Of a stretch of DNA of 64,000 bases, positions 51,642-60,265 are shown in pieces. The stretch spans positions 124,001-188,000 of the forward strand of contig NZ_KI911471.1 in assembly GCF_000514815.1 (NCBI RefSeq), given 5' to 3'. The notes under the pieces are model-generated. The model did not search any database. It was not told the origin of the DNA and was given only the letters and a program-made list of their open reading frames with translations. Every line of letters begins with the position of its first letter. Position 1 is the stretch's first letter. The translations under genes and the position numbers were made by a program. The DNA is from Salinispora fenicalii (GTDB lineage Bacteria; Actinomycetota; Actinomycetes; Mycobacteriales; Micromonosporaceae).

Positions 51642-52235
51642 ATGAACACACCTTCGCGTCCGACCTCAGCCTGGCGTCCCGGATTACCGGGCGGCGACAC
51701 CATCCCCTCCGGTCCGGCGGGTCATCCGTCGCCTCCCAGTGGCGACGGCGACGGGCCGGGGATGGGGCCGCCGACGGTGACTATCGGCTCATACCCGGAC
51801 TACCGCACCGCCCAGCGGGTCGTTGACTACCTGGCGGACAACCGGTTCCCGGTGGAACACACCGCCATCGTCGGCACCGACCTCACCCTGGTCGAGACGG
51901 TCCTCGGCCGGCTGAGCACCGGGCGGGCGGGGCTGCTCGGTGCCGGTACCGGCGCATGGTTCGGTCTCTTCATCGGGCTGCTGTTCGGCATCTTCACCGC
52001 CGGAAACTGGCTCGCGGTGGTCCTCGCCGGTCTGGTGATCGGTGCGATCTGGGGCGCGGTGTTCGGGGCGGTGGCGCATGCGATGACCGGCGGTCGCCGC
52101 GACTTCACCTCGGCCAGTTCGCTCCGCGCCAACCAGTACGCGGTGATCGTGGATCAGCAGTATGCCGAGCAGGCCCGGCAACTGCTGGGCCGGCTACACC
52201 TGCAGGCGCCGCAGCAGCAGCAGCAGCAGCAGTGA
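51642..52235 (+). CDS. YflT-like general stress protein with a polyglutamine end
   Basis: This 197-residue protein has a disordered Pro/Gly N-terminus (~45 residues). A ferredoxin-like general-stress 17M domain follows, beginning VTIGSYPDYRTAQRVVDYLADN, with two close membrane-type helices inserted (FGLFIGLLFGIFTAG and LAVVLAGLVIGAIWGAVFG). It ends in seven glutamines encoded by a run of CAG codons. A strong site, GAAGGAGGAGG, precedes ATG 51642. It is probably a membrane-associated stress protein; the function is unknown. A 16-bp terminator lies 78 bases after the stop. Confidence 0.85.
   Translation: MNTPSRPTSAWRPGLPGGDTIPSGPAGHPSPPSGDGDGPGMGPPTVTIGSYPDYRTAQRVVDYLADNRFPVEHTAIVGTDLTLVETVLGRLSTGRAGLLGAGTGAWFGLFIGLLFGIFTAGNWLAVVLAGLVIGAIWGAVFGAVAHAMTGGRRDFTSASSLRANQYAVIVDQQYAEQARQLLGRLHLQAPQQQQQQQ
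52210..52232 (+). repeat. Pure CAG trinucleotide run encoding the terminal glutamines
   Basis: Seven CAG codons in a row end the stress-protein gene. An uninterrupted trinucleotide run of this length is uncommon in bacteria and could change length by slippage in steps of one glutamine without breaking the frame. Confidence 0.85.
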
Positions 52236-52313
52236 GACTAACGCTCGCCGCCCGGGCCTCGGCTCCCGACACGGAACGTTGATCACGCGGGCCCCGACCC
52301 GTACGACGACCGA

Positions 52314-52348
52314 GTGCACCCCGGCCGCCACCGGCGGCCGGGGTGCAC
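52314..52348. terminator. Strong hairpin between the stress-protein gene and the 42-residue membrane protein gene
   Basis: A perfect 16-bp stem (52314-52329 with 52333-52348) has a 3-base loop. It serves both convergent genes. Confidence 0.8.
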
Positions 52349-52358
52349 CGTGTCCACA

Positions 52359-52487
52359 TCAGGACAGCACGAATATGCCCGCGACGCCCAAGAGCACCAT
52401 CACCAAAACAGCCACCAGCGCTCCCCGCTCCCCCTCGGCCGCCAACGGGCGGTCTTCGGTTTCGCGGTTCCTCGTCTCACCGGGCAT
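52359..52487 (-). CDS. 42-residue single-helix membrane protein
   Basis: This is a short gene encoding a hydrophilic, charged N-terminal half (MPGETRNRETEDRPLAAEG) and one transmembrane helix (VAVLVMVLLGVAGIFVLS) at the C-terminus. It has an excellent ribosome binding site, AGGAGG, eight bases before ATG 52487 and a shared terminator downstream, so it is very likely real. No family is recognised. Confidence 0.72.
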   Translation of the reverse strand: MPGETRNRETEDRPLAAEGERGALVAVLVMVLLGVAGIFVLS

Positions 52488-52817
52488 AAACTGGCCTCCT
52501 CGATGCTCGGGTCCGATCCCGTCCGGCTGCCGGCCGACCGGGATCTCAGGTCCGAATTCAGGCGGAGACGCCCGTTGCCGCGAGGGCTGTTGCGCTCCCC
52601 GCCGGACGCACCGAGGAATGAGTTACCCACCTGGGCAGGAGGTAACCGTGCCGAACCGCCCGCGCGGCGCGGAATCTCGTCCATGACGGGTGCCGGTGTC
52701 CTGGTGGGCAGCTGGACACCGGTCGCGGCCTCCCATCAGGCGGAAGGACCGGGCACGGGCTGAGCGGGCGGCGAGGGTGGTGGCCGGGCTGCAGCGCCCG
52801 GCCACCACCCGATCACA
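52488..52817 (+). other. Intergenic region holding two tiny overlapping open frames before a terminator
   Basis: No ordinary gene fits in this 330-base gap. On the plus strand a strong site, AGGAGGT, precedes GTG 52648, opening a 12-codon frame ending at 52686. Its TGA overlaps ATG 52683, which opens a 26-codon frame ending at 52763, and a 15-bp terminator hairpin starts 12 bases later. The arrangement looks like a minimal transcription unit, but neither peptide is recognised. Confidence 0.4.
52775..52810. terminator. Hairpin before the GNAT gene end
   Basis: A perfect 15-bp stem (52775-52789 with 52796-52810) with a 6-base loop lies seven bases beyond the GNAT stop and after the tiny plus-strand frames. 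Confidence 0.8.
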
Positions 52818-53408
52818 TCAGCGGGGTTCCCGCCACATCGGCCAGAACGGCGTACCGTCGGGCAACCGGAACGGTTCGCGTACCTGGTAGCCGTGCTTGG
52901 CGTACAGTTCGACGGCCAGTTCGCTGGACGCCTCCAGGTAGCCAGGCATCCGGTTGGCGTCCAACCATGCGTGGTGGTGCCGCAGCAGGGCGGTGCCCAC
53001 TCCCTGGCCCTGCCGATCCGGCTGCACGGCGAGGAAGGCGAGGTGGTGATGATCGGGTTGCGGATGATTCGCGGCGAAGAGCTCATCGAGGTGGACGAAG
53101 CGATCCGTCCACTCGCCGCAGACCGCGGCGAGCCGGGCGTCATAGTCCGGTGGTGGCGGCGCCGGATCCGCCCCAATCGAGGGGAACCAAACGGCCACCC
53201 CGCTCAGATCGGTGGTGCCGAAGACCAAGCCATGCCGCATCGCTTGGTCAACCAGGATCTCGAACTGCCCGGCGAGCACCGCCTCCCGCTTGCCTTCCTC
53301 CGGCACCAGCCAGCGCGGCGCGTCGAGCACCAGGAACGCCGCGGCGATCCGCTCCGCGACCAGCTGCGTCCGCTCCGGCCCGAGACGCTCGATACCGATA
53401 CCGGTCAC
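52818..53408 (-). CDS. GNAT family N-acetyltransferase
   Basis: This 196-residue acetyltransferase has the acetyl-CoA binding motif A as FLAVQPDRQGQGVGTALL (the Q-x2-G-x-G/A loop) and a C-terminal ELYAKHGYQVREPF typical of GNAT motif B. The substrate is unknown. GTG 53408 was chosen because it overlaps the stop of the permease gene (GTGA) and starts the conserved domain; the open frame upstream is not protein-like. Coupling to an amino-acid permease suggests an amino acid or amine substrate, but only by context. Confidence 0.87.
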   Translation of the reverse strand: MTGIGIERLGPERTQLVAERIAAAFLVLDAPRWLVPEEGKREAVLAGQFEILVDQAMRHGLVFGTTDLSGVAVWFPSIGADPAPPPPDYDARLAAVCGEWTDRFVHLDELFAANHPQPDHHHLAFLAVQPDRQGQGVGTALLRHHHAWLDANRMPGYLEASSELAVELYAKHGYQVREPFRLPDGTPFWPMWREPR

Positions 53409-54934
53409 CGCCGGGCCTCCGCCCGCTCCGGCGCCGCCGGCAGGTTGGGCGTCTCCGCCCGGATCGTGGCGGCGGCACTCTCGGCGCCGAGCCCAATCCG
53501 GGCGTAGATGCCCGGACGGTTCGACCGCAGTACCAGCCCCCAGACCACGCCCAGCAGCGCGGCCACCAGGTACGCGATCGGGACTCCCCAGCGCAGGGTG
53601 TGGTCCGCCGGGACGCCGAGCAGATCGGCGAAGTTGAGCACCGCCAGGGTGAAGACGCCCAACAACGCCACCGCGGCGAGCCCGGGTGCCACGGCCCGCC
53701 GCCACAGCGACTCCTCCCTGCCGTCACGGGCGAAGTAGGCGATCACCGCGACCGATGTGGTGGCGATCAGCAGCAGCACCCCGAACGAGCCACTGGTGCC
53801 ACACCAGAAGAAGAGCTGCACGATCGGGTCCCACCCGTTGATCGCGTACAGCAGGATCACGACCAGGCCAAGAGCGCTCTGGGCGAGGGAGGCCGTGCGG
53901 GGGGCACCGCTACTCGGCGAGGTCCGCCCGAAGGCCGCCGGCAGCACCCGTTCCCGGCCGAGGGCGAACGCGTACCGGGCGGTGGTGTTGTGGAAGGAGA
54001 TCATCGCGGCCACCACTGACGTCAGGAACAGCACCTGGCCGATGGTCACTACGGTGTCGCCGAGGTGCTCGGCGGCCAGGTTGAAGATCAGCGCGACACT
54101 CTGCTCGCCAGCCTGCTCGGAGATCTGGTCCGGCCCGACCGCGACGGTCATACTCCACGACGAGAGCGCGTAGAGGCCCGCGATGATCGCGATAGACAGG
54201 TAGGTAGCCACCTTCACCGTCCGGCGGGGATCCTTGCTCTCCTCACTGAACACCACCGCCGACTCGAACCCGACGAACCCGAGGATCGCCAGCACCAGCA
54301 CCGCGCCGAGGCCGGGAACGAAGAGGTTGTCCGGTGCGAACGCGGCGAAGCTGACCTGACCACCGGCGGGGTTGCCCAGCTGGGCGAGGTCGAACACCAG
54401 GACCACTGCGATCTCGGCGAGCAGCAGCACAGCAAGAACCTTGCCGTTGATGTCGACCCGAAGCAGCCCCAGCACAGCGACGATTGCCCAGGCGCCGAGG
54501 GCCACCAGCCACCACTGCACGCTGACGCCGAAGAGCCGGTCCAGGACCGGTTCGGCGGCAGCACCGATGGTGCCGTACAACCCGACCTGCAGGGCGTTGT
54601 ACGCGAGCAGCGCCACCCAGGCGGCGCCGACACCGGCCGGCCGACCCAACCCGCGGGAGATGTACGAGTAGAAGGCGCCGGCGTTGGCCAGCCGGCGGGC
54701 CATCGTTACGTAGCCGACTGAGAAGAGGGCCAGCAACGCGGCGACCATGAGGAAGGCCAGTGGGATGCCGAGCACGCCGATGACGCCGTAGCCGGTGGTC
54801 ACCACACCCGCAACCACGGTCAGTGGTGCGGCCGCGGACAGGACGAAGAAAACCACCGATGGCACACCGAGTCGGCCGCGGGCCAGTGCCTCAGAGACGT
54901 TGCTCGGTTTTTCTATGGTTGCTGTCGAGGGCAT
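53405..54934 (-). CDS. APC-family amino acid permease
   Basis: This 509-residue transporter has about 12 hydrophobic segments and the APC N-terminal signature, an unwound first helix seen as VFFVLSAAAPLTVVAG and GIPLAFLMVAAL. Other recognisable parts are ANAGAFYSYISRGLGRPAG (TM3 region) and GFVGFESAVVFSEESKDPRR (TM6-7 loop). It probably imports an amino acid or polyamine by proton coupling. It is followed, with overlap, by the GNAT gene. The start at 54934 has no strong Shine-Dalgarno sequence. Confidence 0.92.
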   Translation of the reverse strand: MPSTATIEKPSNVSEALARGRLGVPSVVFFVLSAAAPLTVVAGVVTTGYGVIGVLGIPLAFLMVAALLALFSVGYVTMARRLANAGAFYSYISRGLGRPAGVGAAWVALLAYNALQVGLYGTIGAAAEPVLDRLFGVSVQWWLVALGAWAIVAVLGLLRVDINGKVLAVLLLAEIAVVLVFDLAQLGNPAGGQVSFAAFAPDNLFVPGLGAVLVLAILGFVGFESAVVFSEESKDPRRTVKVATYLSIAIIAGLYALSSWSMTVAVGPDQISEQAGEQSVALIFNLAAEHLGDTVVTIGQVLFLTSVVAAMISFHNTTARYAFALGRERVLPAAFGRTSPSSGAPRTASLAQSALGLVVILLYAINGWDPIVQLFFWCGTSGSFGVLLLIATTSVAVIAYFARDGREESLWRRAVAPGLAAVALLGVFTLAVLNFADLLGVPADHTLRWGVPIAYLVAALLGVVWGLVLRSNRPGIYARIGLGAESAAATIRAETPNLPAAPERAEARR

Positions 54935-54976
54935 TAACCACTCCGGTTGAGGGATGCGAAGGATCTTGTTTCGCGA

Positions 54977-55621
54977 TCACAAGGAACCGCGTAGCACCGC
55001 CGCCCCGACAGCGGCCTCAGTCTGCGTCGCCAGTTCCTTCAATGGCGGGGGCAGTGAGGCGACCAGTTCGGTGAACCGGTGCTCGGCTCGGGGCCCGACG
55101 CTCCACAGCACCTCCCGGCTCAGACCCGCCGCGGCGATCAGCCCGAGTAGCACCGCGTCAGCGAGGGTCGGTGGGGGGTCCGACCGTTCCAGCAGCACCC
55201 GCAGGCGGGTCGCCGGCCAGGCTGCCGCGTTCGGATCCACCGGGGCATAGCTGACCTTGCTGCGCAGCAGCCGTCGGCTCTCCTGACGACGCAGCACGCC
55301 CGCCCGGGACAGCCGCTCCCCCACGGAGGTGGCGGCGCTTTGAGCGAGGAAGCTGAGCCAGATGCGCACCGACCGATGTTGGGCCTCGCCAACCAGCTGG
55401 TCGAGCACAGTGTGGGCGAGCGCATCGGCGGGCGGCCGAGTATTGACCACCGAAACGTCGCCACCAACCACAGTGATATGTCCGCCTAGGACAAGTTCAC
55501 TGAGGAGGCAGCCGGCGAGCCCGAGACCCGTGGCAGCCGAATTCAGCTTCGCCTTGCCCCGGGCGTCGCCGTGGGCGACCAGGAAGAATTCGTCGGCGAC
55601 CAGCAAGCCCGGCCCTCCCAC
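54977..55621 (-). CDS. GOLPH3/GPP34-family protein
   Basis: This 214-residue protein belongs to the GPP34 (Golgi phosphoprotein 3-like) family, which is widespread in actinomycetes; eukaryotic members bind phosphatidylinositol 4-phosphate. The family pattern is clear from LLVADEFFLVAHGD, the helix ATGLGLAGCLLSELVL and the acidic TLADAVLLGLIAAAGL segment. The bacterial role is unknown. It is divergent from an XRE regulator gene across a 127-base gap that includes an inverted repeat. Confidence 0.88.
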   Translation of the reverse strand: MGGPGLLVADEFFLVAHGDARGKAKLNSAATGLGLAGCLLSELVLGGHITVVGGDVSVVNTRPPADALAHTVLDQLVGEAQHRSVRIWLSFLAQSAATSVGERLSRAGVLRRQESRRLLRSKVSYAPVDPNAAAWPATRLRVLLERSDPPPTLADAVLLGLIAAAGLSREVLWSVGPRAEHRFTELVASLPPPLKELATQTEAAVGAAVLRGSL

Positions 55622-55673
55622 CTACTCGTCCACAGTGATCGCAACTGGGCAAGGATGCACTGCACTGCGCTGA

Positions 55674-55703
55674 ACTGCAACTCCCAACTAGGAGGGTTGC
55701 AGT
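55674..55703. promoter_or_regulatory. Inverted repeat in the divergent GPP34/XRE promoter region
   Basis: ACTGCAAC (55674-55681) and GTTGCAGT (55696-55703) form a perfect 8-bp inverted repeat with a 14-base spacer. A similar ACTGC motif recurs just upstream (CTGCACTGCGC). It lies about 45 bases before the XRE gene's GTG and could be an operator for that regulator. Confidence 0.4.
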
Positions 55704-55748
55704 CCGTATCCGTACGACCTGGGGATCTTGTCGTGACAGACTCGGAGG

Positions 55749-56591
55749 GTGACCGCAAGCCCGACCGTACGCCGCCGCCGTATCGCCCGTGAACTCCGCC
55801 AGCTCCGCGAGCACGCCAACATGACCCTCGATGTCGCGGCACGCCAGCTGGACATGTCCAAAAGCAACCTGTCCCGAATCGAGAACGCCCAGATTGGAAT
55901 CAAGCCGCGCGACGTCCGCGCCGCCCTCGCCCTCTACCAGGTCACCGGCGCCGACGCCGAGGCACTGATCGAGATCGCCCGCGGCGCCCAGCAGCGCGGC
56001 TGGTGGCAGAGCTACAGCGACGTCCTGCCGGAGTGGTTCGAGTTCTACGTCGGCTTGGAGGCCGAAGCCGCCGCACTGCACACGTACGAAGGCGAGGCCG
56101 TGCCCGGCCTCCTCCAGACCGAGGCGTACGCACGAGAGGTTTTCCGGCACACCGCCGGCGAGGAGGGACTGGAGCGAAAGGTCGCCGCGCGCCTGCGCCG
56201 CCAGGAGGTTTTGCACCGAGACAACCCGGTGGAGCTGTCGGTCGTCCTCAACGAGGCGGTGCTCTGCCGGCCGGTCGGCGGGAACTCGGTGATGGCCGAC
56301 CAGCTAGCGCACATCGCTACGGTCGCACAGTTACCGAACGTTACTGTGCAGGTACTTCCCTTCTCGGCCGGCGGGCACCCCGCCATGAGCGCGCCGTACG
56401 TCATCCTCGCCTTCGCCGACACGGCCGACGCCGCCGTGGTCTACCTGGAAAATCTCACGACAGGCCTGGCACTGGAGGGGGCGGAGCACGTTGCTGGGTA
56501 TAGCCTTGTACACGAGGAGCTGCGCCGTCTGGCACTCGATCCAGCGGCATCCCAGGCACATCTTTTGGCAGCTTCTAGTAACTTTCCGTAA
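55749..56591 (+). CDS. XRE-family helix-turn-helix protein with DUF5753 domain
   Basis: This 280-residue regulator has a Cro/C1-type HTH (about residues 8-60: RELRQLREHANMTLDVAA and LDMSKSNLSRIEN) and then a DUF5753 domain, recognisable from GLEAEAAALHTYEGEAVPGL and VTVQVLPFSAGGHPA. In Streptomyces and relatives such proteins pair with small DUF397 proteins and control development or antibiotic production in a toxin-antitoxin-like arrangement. The DUF397 partner gene follows 38 bases downstream. GTG 55749 is preceded by GGAGG, at short spacing. Confidence 0.92.
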   Translation: MTASPTVRRRRIARELRQLREHANMTLDVAARQLDMSKSNLSRIENAQIGIKPRDVRAALALYQVTGADAEALIEIARGAQQRGWWQSYSDVLPEWFEFYVGLEAEAAALHTYEGEAVPGLLQTEAYAREVFRHTAGEEGLERKVAARLRRQEVLHRDNPVELSVVLNEAVLCRPVGGNSVMADQLAHIATVAQLPNVTVQVLPFSAGGHPAMSAPYVILAFADTADAAVVYLENLTTGLALEGAEHVAGYSLVHEELRRLALDPAASQAHLLAASSNFP

Positions 56592-56629
56592 CGTCGGCGA
56601 GGCACGCCGACATTGACGAGAGGTACGCG

Positions 56630-56824
56630 ATGACGGCGCTCGACCGGACTGAGTGGCGCACCAGCAGCCGCAGTGTGGGCAACGGGAACTGCATTGAGGT
56701 GTCCACATCGACTGAACAGGTCGCGGTCCGGGACAGCAAGGACCGTCGCGGCCCGGTACTCGCCTTTCCCACGCCGGCCTGGCGTGCCTTCGTCTCCGGC
56801 ATCGATGGGGTCCGCGGCGACTGA
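56630..56824 (+). CDS. DUF397 protein, partner of the XRE regulator
   Basis: This 64-residue protein matches DUF397: an N-terminal WRTSSRSVGNGNCIEV-type stretch, a middle VAVRDSKDRRGP and a C-terminal TPAWRAFVSGI. In characterised actinomycete pairs the small protein binds or counteracts the XRE partner. It starts at ATG 56630 with GAGAGG upstream. The hrpB gene follows 26 bases later on the same strand but is probably a separate unit. Confidence 0.92.
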   Translation: MTALDRTEWRTSSRSVGNGNCIEVSTSTEQVAVRDSKDRRGPVLAFPTPAWRAFVSGIDGVRGD

Positions 56825-56850
56825 CCCACCGGCGGTGGGACACTCCTGCC

Positions 56851-59412
56851 GTGTTCTCCGACGCCCCCTTTGACCTGCCGGTCCGGCCGGTGGTGCCCGC
56901 GGTGCTGGCGGCGCTGCACGCCACCGGCACCGCGGTGCTCGTGGCGCCGCCGGGCAGCGGCAAGACCACACTGCTCCCACTCGCCGTGGCCGCGGAGGTG
57001 ACCGGCCGGGTGCTGGTAGCGCAGCCCCGCCGGATGGCCGCCCGCGCCGCCGCCCGCCGGATGGCCGCGCTGCTCGGCGAGCGGGTGGGGGAGCGGGTCG
57101 GGTACGCGGTGCGGGGCGATCGCCGGGTCGGACCACGTACCCAGGTCGAGGTGGTAACGACCGGACTCCTGGTCCGCCGGCTGCACCGGGACCCGGAGCT
57201 GGCCGACAGCAGCGCCGTCCTACTCGACGAGATCCACGAGCGGCAGCTCGACGCCGACCTGGCGCTCGCGTTCACGGTGGAGGCGCGGGCCGCGCTCCGC
57301 CCAGAGCTGTGGTTGCTCGGCATGTCGGCCACCCCCGACTCGGATCGCCTCGCCACGTTGCTCGGCGGTGACGTGCCCGCGCCGGTGGTGCGAGCGTCAG
57401 CGGCGGCGTACCCGGTGACCCGGATCTGGGCACCGCCGCCCCGCCCGGTCCTCCCCGCCGGCGGCGGCCGGGTAGACCCGGCACTACTCGACCATGTCGC
57501 AGCCACCATCCGGCGAGCCCTACGCGAGCACGACGGCGACGTGTTGGTCTTCCTCCCCGGCGTTGGAGAGATCGCCGCCATCAGCGCCCGACTGGCCGGC
57601 CTGCCCGCCGAGATCGCGGTCCTGCCGTTGCACGGCCGGCAGCGCTCAGCGGAGCAGGACGCGGTGTTGCGGGCTCAACCGTTTCAGCTCGACGCGTCCG
57701 ACACCCCATCCCGCGCCGGCCCCGACCGTCGGCGGGTGGTGCTGGCGACATCGGTCGCGGAGAGCAGTCTGACGGTGCCGGGGGTGCGGGTGGTTGTCGA
57801 CTCGGGGCTGGCCCGCGTCGCGCGCACCGACCTCGCCCGCGGACTGGGTGCGTTGGTCACCGTCCCGGTGTCCCGGGCTGCCGCCACCCAGCGGGCCGGC
57901 CGGGCCGGCCGGGAGGGCCCGGGGCAGGTGTACCGCTGTTGGTCGGCAGCACACCACGAGCGACTTGCCGCGCAGCCGGAGCCAGAGATCGCCACCGCCG
58001 ACCTCACCCGGTTCGCGCTGGACATCGCGGCCTGGGGCACGCCGGACGGACACGGTCTCGCGCTACCAGACCCGCCGCCGGCGGCGGCGCTCACCGTGGC
58101 CCAGGAGTCCCTCATCGCTCTCGGCGCGCTCGACGCCGATCGGCGGGTCACCAGCCGCGGCCGGGCGATCGCCGCGGTCGGCACGCACCCCCGGCTGGGC
58201 CGCGCCCTGATCGACGGCGCCGCCCAGCTCGGCCCGGACCGCGCGGCCGAGGTCGTCGCCCTCCTCGCCGAGGAGGGGGTCACCGGCCCCCGGGACGACC
58301 TCACCGCGGTGCTGCGACGGCTTCGCGCCGGAACGGACGCCAACGCCACCAGCCGCTGGCGTGCCGAGGTACGCCGGCTGCGTACCGCCCTGCCGCCGGG
58401 ACCCGGACCGACGACGCCGGAGTCCAGCCTCCCCGACGACCTGGCCGCGGGGCTGGTCGTCGGCCTGGCGTATCCGGAACGGCTGGCCCGAATCCGACGG
58501 CCGGGCGACTCGACGTACCTGATGAGCGGCGGGACCGCCGCGACGTTGGCGCCCGGGTCGGCGCTGACCGACTCGGCGTGGCTGGCGGTCGCGGTCGCCG
58601 ACCGGACGCCGGGCGCCCCGGCAGCCCGAATCCGACTGGCGGCTCCGATAGACGAGGCGACCGCCCGGACGGCCGGCGGTTCGCTGCTGACCACGGTGCG
58701 CGAGGTGGCCTGGTCCGGGACGGATGTGGTGGCTCGGGAGGTGGTCCGGCTGGGCTCCCTCGACCTCGTTGAACGCCCGCTCGTCGAGCCGGACCGGGAT
58801 GAGCTGTGCAACGCGCTCGTGGACGGCCTGCGTCGGACCGGACTGGGACTGTTGACCTGGACCCCGGCGGCCCGGGCGTTGCGCGAGCGGCTGGCGTTCT
58901 GCCACACGGCCCTCGGCGACGAGTGGCCCGAGGTGGATGATGCGGCGCTGCTGGCCGCGGCGCCGAACTGGCTCGCGCCGGAGCTGGCCGGCGCCCGCCG
59001 GCGGGCCGACCTGGCCCAGATCGATGTGCTCTCCGCGCTGCGCCGCCTGCTGCCCTGGTCACTCGCGGCCCGCCTGGACGAACTCGCACCAGAGCGGCTC
59101 ACGGTGCCCAGCGGCTCCCGGATCCGTGTCGACTACACGGATCCGACCACGCCGGTGTTGGCGGTCCGGCTCCAGGAGACCTTCGGCTGGCCGGAGGCAC
59201 CCCGGATCGCTGCTGGTCGGGTGCCCGTCCTACTGCGGCTCCTCTCCCCCGCCGGGCGTCCGGTTGCGGTCACCGGGGACCTGGCGTCCTTCTGGCGGTC
59301 CGGCTACCCGCAGGTGCGGGCGGAGCTGCGCGGGCGCTATCCGCGGCACTCCTGGCCGGTGGATCCGACGACCGCCGAGCCGACCCGGCGGGCCAACCCG
59401 CGGCGCCGCTGA
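56851..59412 (+). CDS. hrpB: HrpB-type ATP-dependent helicase
   Basis: This is an 853-residue DEAH/RHA-family helicase. The P-loop PPGSGKTT is at residues 33-40, motif II is DEIH (in LLDEIHERQ, near residue 124), motif III is MSATPD and motif VI is QRAGRAGREGPGQ near residue 350. A helicase-associated domain and the HrpB C-terminal region fill the rest. HrpB proteins are presumed RNA helicases, but their substrate is not well defined. It starts at GTG 56851. It ends four bases before the convergent PP2C gene with no terminator between. Confidence 0.94.
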   Translation: MFSDAPFDLPVRPVVPAVLAALHATGTAVLVAPPGSGKTTLLPLAVAAEVTGRVLVAQPRRMAARAAARRMAALLGERVGERVGYAVRGDRRVGPRTQVEVVTTGLLVRRLHRDPELADSSAVLLDEIHERQLDADLALAFTVEARAALRPELWLLGMSATPDSDRLATLLGGDVPAPVVRASAAAYPVTRIWAPPPRPVLPAGGGRVDPALLDHVAATIRRALREHDGDVLVFLPGVGEIAAISARLAGLPAEIAVLPLHGRQRSAEQDAVLRAQPFQLDASDTPSRAGPDRRRVVLATSVAESSLTVPGVRVVVDSGLARVARTDLARGLGALVTVPVSRAAATQRAGRAGREGPGQVYRCWSAAHHERLAAQPEPEIATADLTRFALDIAAWGTPDGHGLALPDPPPAAALTVAQESLIALGALDADRRVTSRGRAIAAVGTHPRLGRALIDGAAQLGPDRAAEVVALLAEEGVTGPRDDLTAVLRRLRAGTDANATSRWRAEVRRLRTALPPGPGPTTPESSLPDDLAAGLVVGLAYPERLARIRRPGDSTYLMSGGTAATLAPGSALTDSAWLAVAVADRTPGAPAARIRLAAPIDEATARTAGGSLLTTVREVAWSGTDVVAREVVRLGSLDLVERPLVEPDRDELCNALVDGLRRTGLGLLTWTPAARALRERLAFCHTALGDEWPEVDDAALLAAAPNWLAPELAGARRRADLAQIDVLSALRRLLPWSLAARLDELAPERLTVPSGSRIRVDYTDPTTPVLAVRLQETFGWPEAPRIAAGRVPVLLRLLSPAGRPVAVTGDLASFWRSGYPQVRAELRGRYPRHSWPVDPTTAEPTRRANPRRR

Positions 59413-59415
59413 GGC

Positions 59416-60141
59416 TTACTCCGCCACCAGGTCGGCGACGACGGCGGTGATGTTGTCCGGGCCGCCGGCGTGCAGCGCCAGGTCGATCAACTTTCGGGCG
59501 CACTCGGCCCGGTCGGGGTACCCGGCGAGCACCTCGGTAAGCGTCTCCGGGCGGACCACGTTCGACAGCCCATCGCTGCACAGCAACCAACGATCACCAG
59601 CCCAGGGGATCATCGTCGCGTAGGCCGGGGAGACCTCCTCGCCCTGCAACGCCTGGGTCACGACGGCTCGGCGGGGGTGGCTACTCGCCTCGTCCGGGGT
59701 GATGACCCCCTGGTCAACGAGGAGCTGCACGAACGTGTCGTCCCGGGTGATCTGTTTGAGCACACCCTCGCGGAACAAGTACGCCCGGGAGTCACCGACG
59801 TGAGCCAACGCGAGGCAGCTGCCCGTTCGGGCAAGGAGCAGGGCGGTCAGCGTGGTGCCCATGCCCTGGCGCTCCGGCTCCTCGCTGACGGCCTGCCGGA
59901 TTCGTGCGGTCCCCGCCCCAATGGCCCGCTGCAACGCGGCGACCAGCTCACCTTCCGGGGTCGCCACGTCGAGTGGAGCAATCGAACTGATCGCCATGGC
60001 GCTAGCAAGATCACCGGCGGCCATCCCACCCATGCCGTCGGCGACGGCGACGAGCCAGCTACCTGAGTACAGGGCGTCCTGGTTCCCACTCCGGATCAGC
60101 CCACGGTCGCTCATGCCGAACGAACGCAGCTTCAAGGTCAT
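59416..60141 (-). CDS. PP2C-family serine/threonine protein phosphatase
   Basis: This 241-residue metal-dependent phosphatase has motif VADGMGGMAAGD (metal aspartate) near residue 35, LALAHVGDSRAYLF near residue 115, WLLCSDGLSNVV near 190 and GGPDNITAVVADL at the C-terminus, all complete. It lacks membrane segments, so it is soluble, like the short PP2C proteins paired with Hanks-type kinases; no kinase gene is adjacent here. The start is ATG 60141. Confidence 0.94.
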   Translation of the reverse strand: MTLKLRSFGMSDRGLIRSGNQDALYSGSWLVAVADGMGGMAAGDLASAMAISSIAPLDVATPEGELVAALQRAIGAGTARIRQAVSEEPERQGMGTTLTALLLARTGSCLALAHVGDSRAYLFREGVLKQITRDDTFVQLLVDQGVITPDEASSHPRRAVVTQALQGEEVSPAYATMIPWAGDRWLLCSDGLSNVVRPETLTEVLAGYPDRAECARKLIDLALHAGGPDNITAVVADLVAE

Positions 60142-60265
60142 GGGAGGCAGCCTGCCAGGCGGAGGGGCGGTTGTCTCCAGGAGGCACCCCGACCCGGCGT
60201 GGCGCGGCGAATCTCACCGTTACCGAGCCCAACGATCACCTGGCCCGCGACGCCGCTCATCCGCC

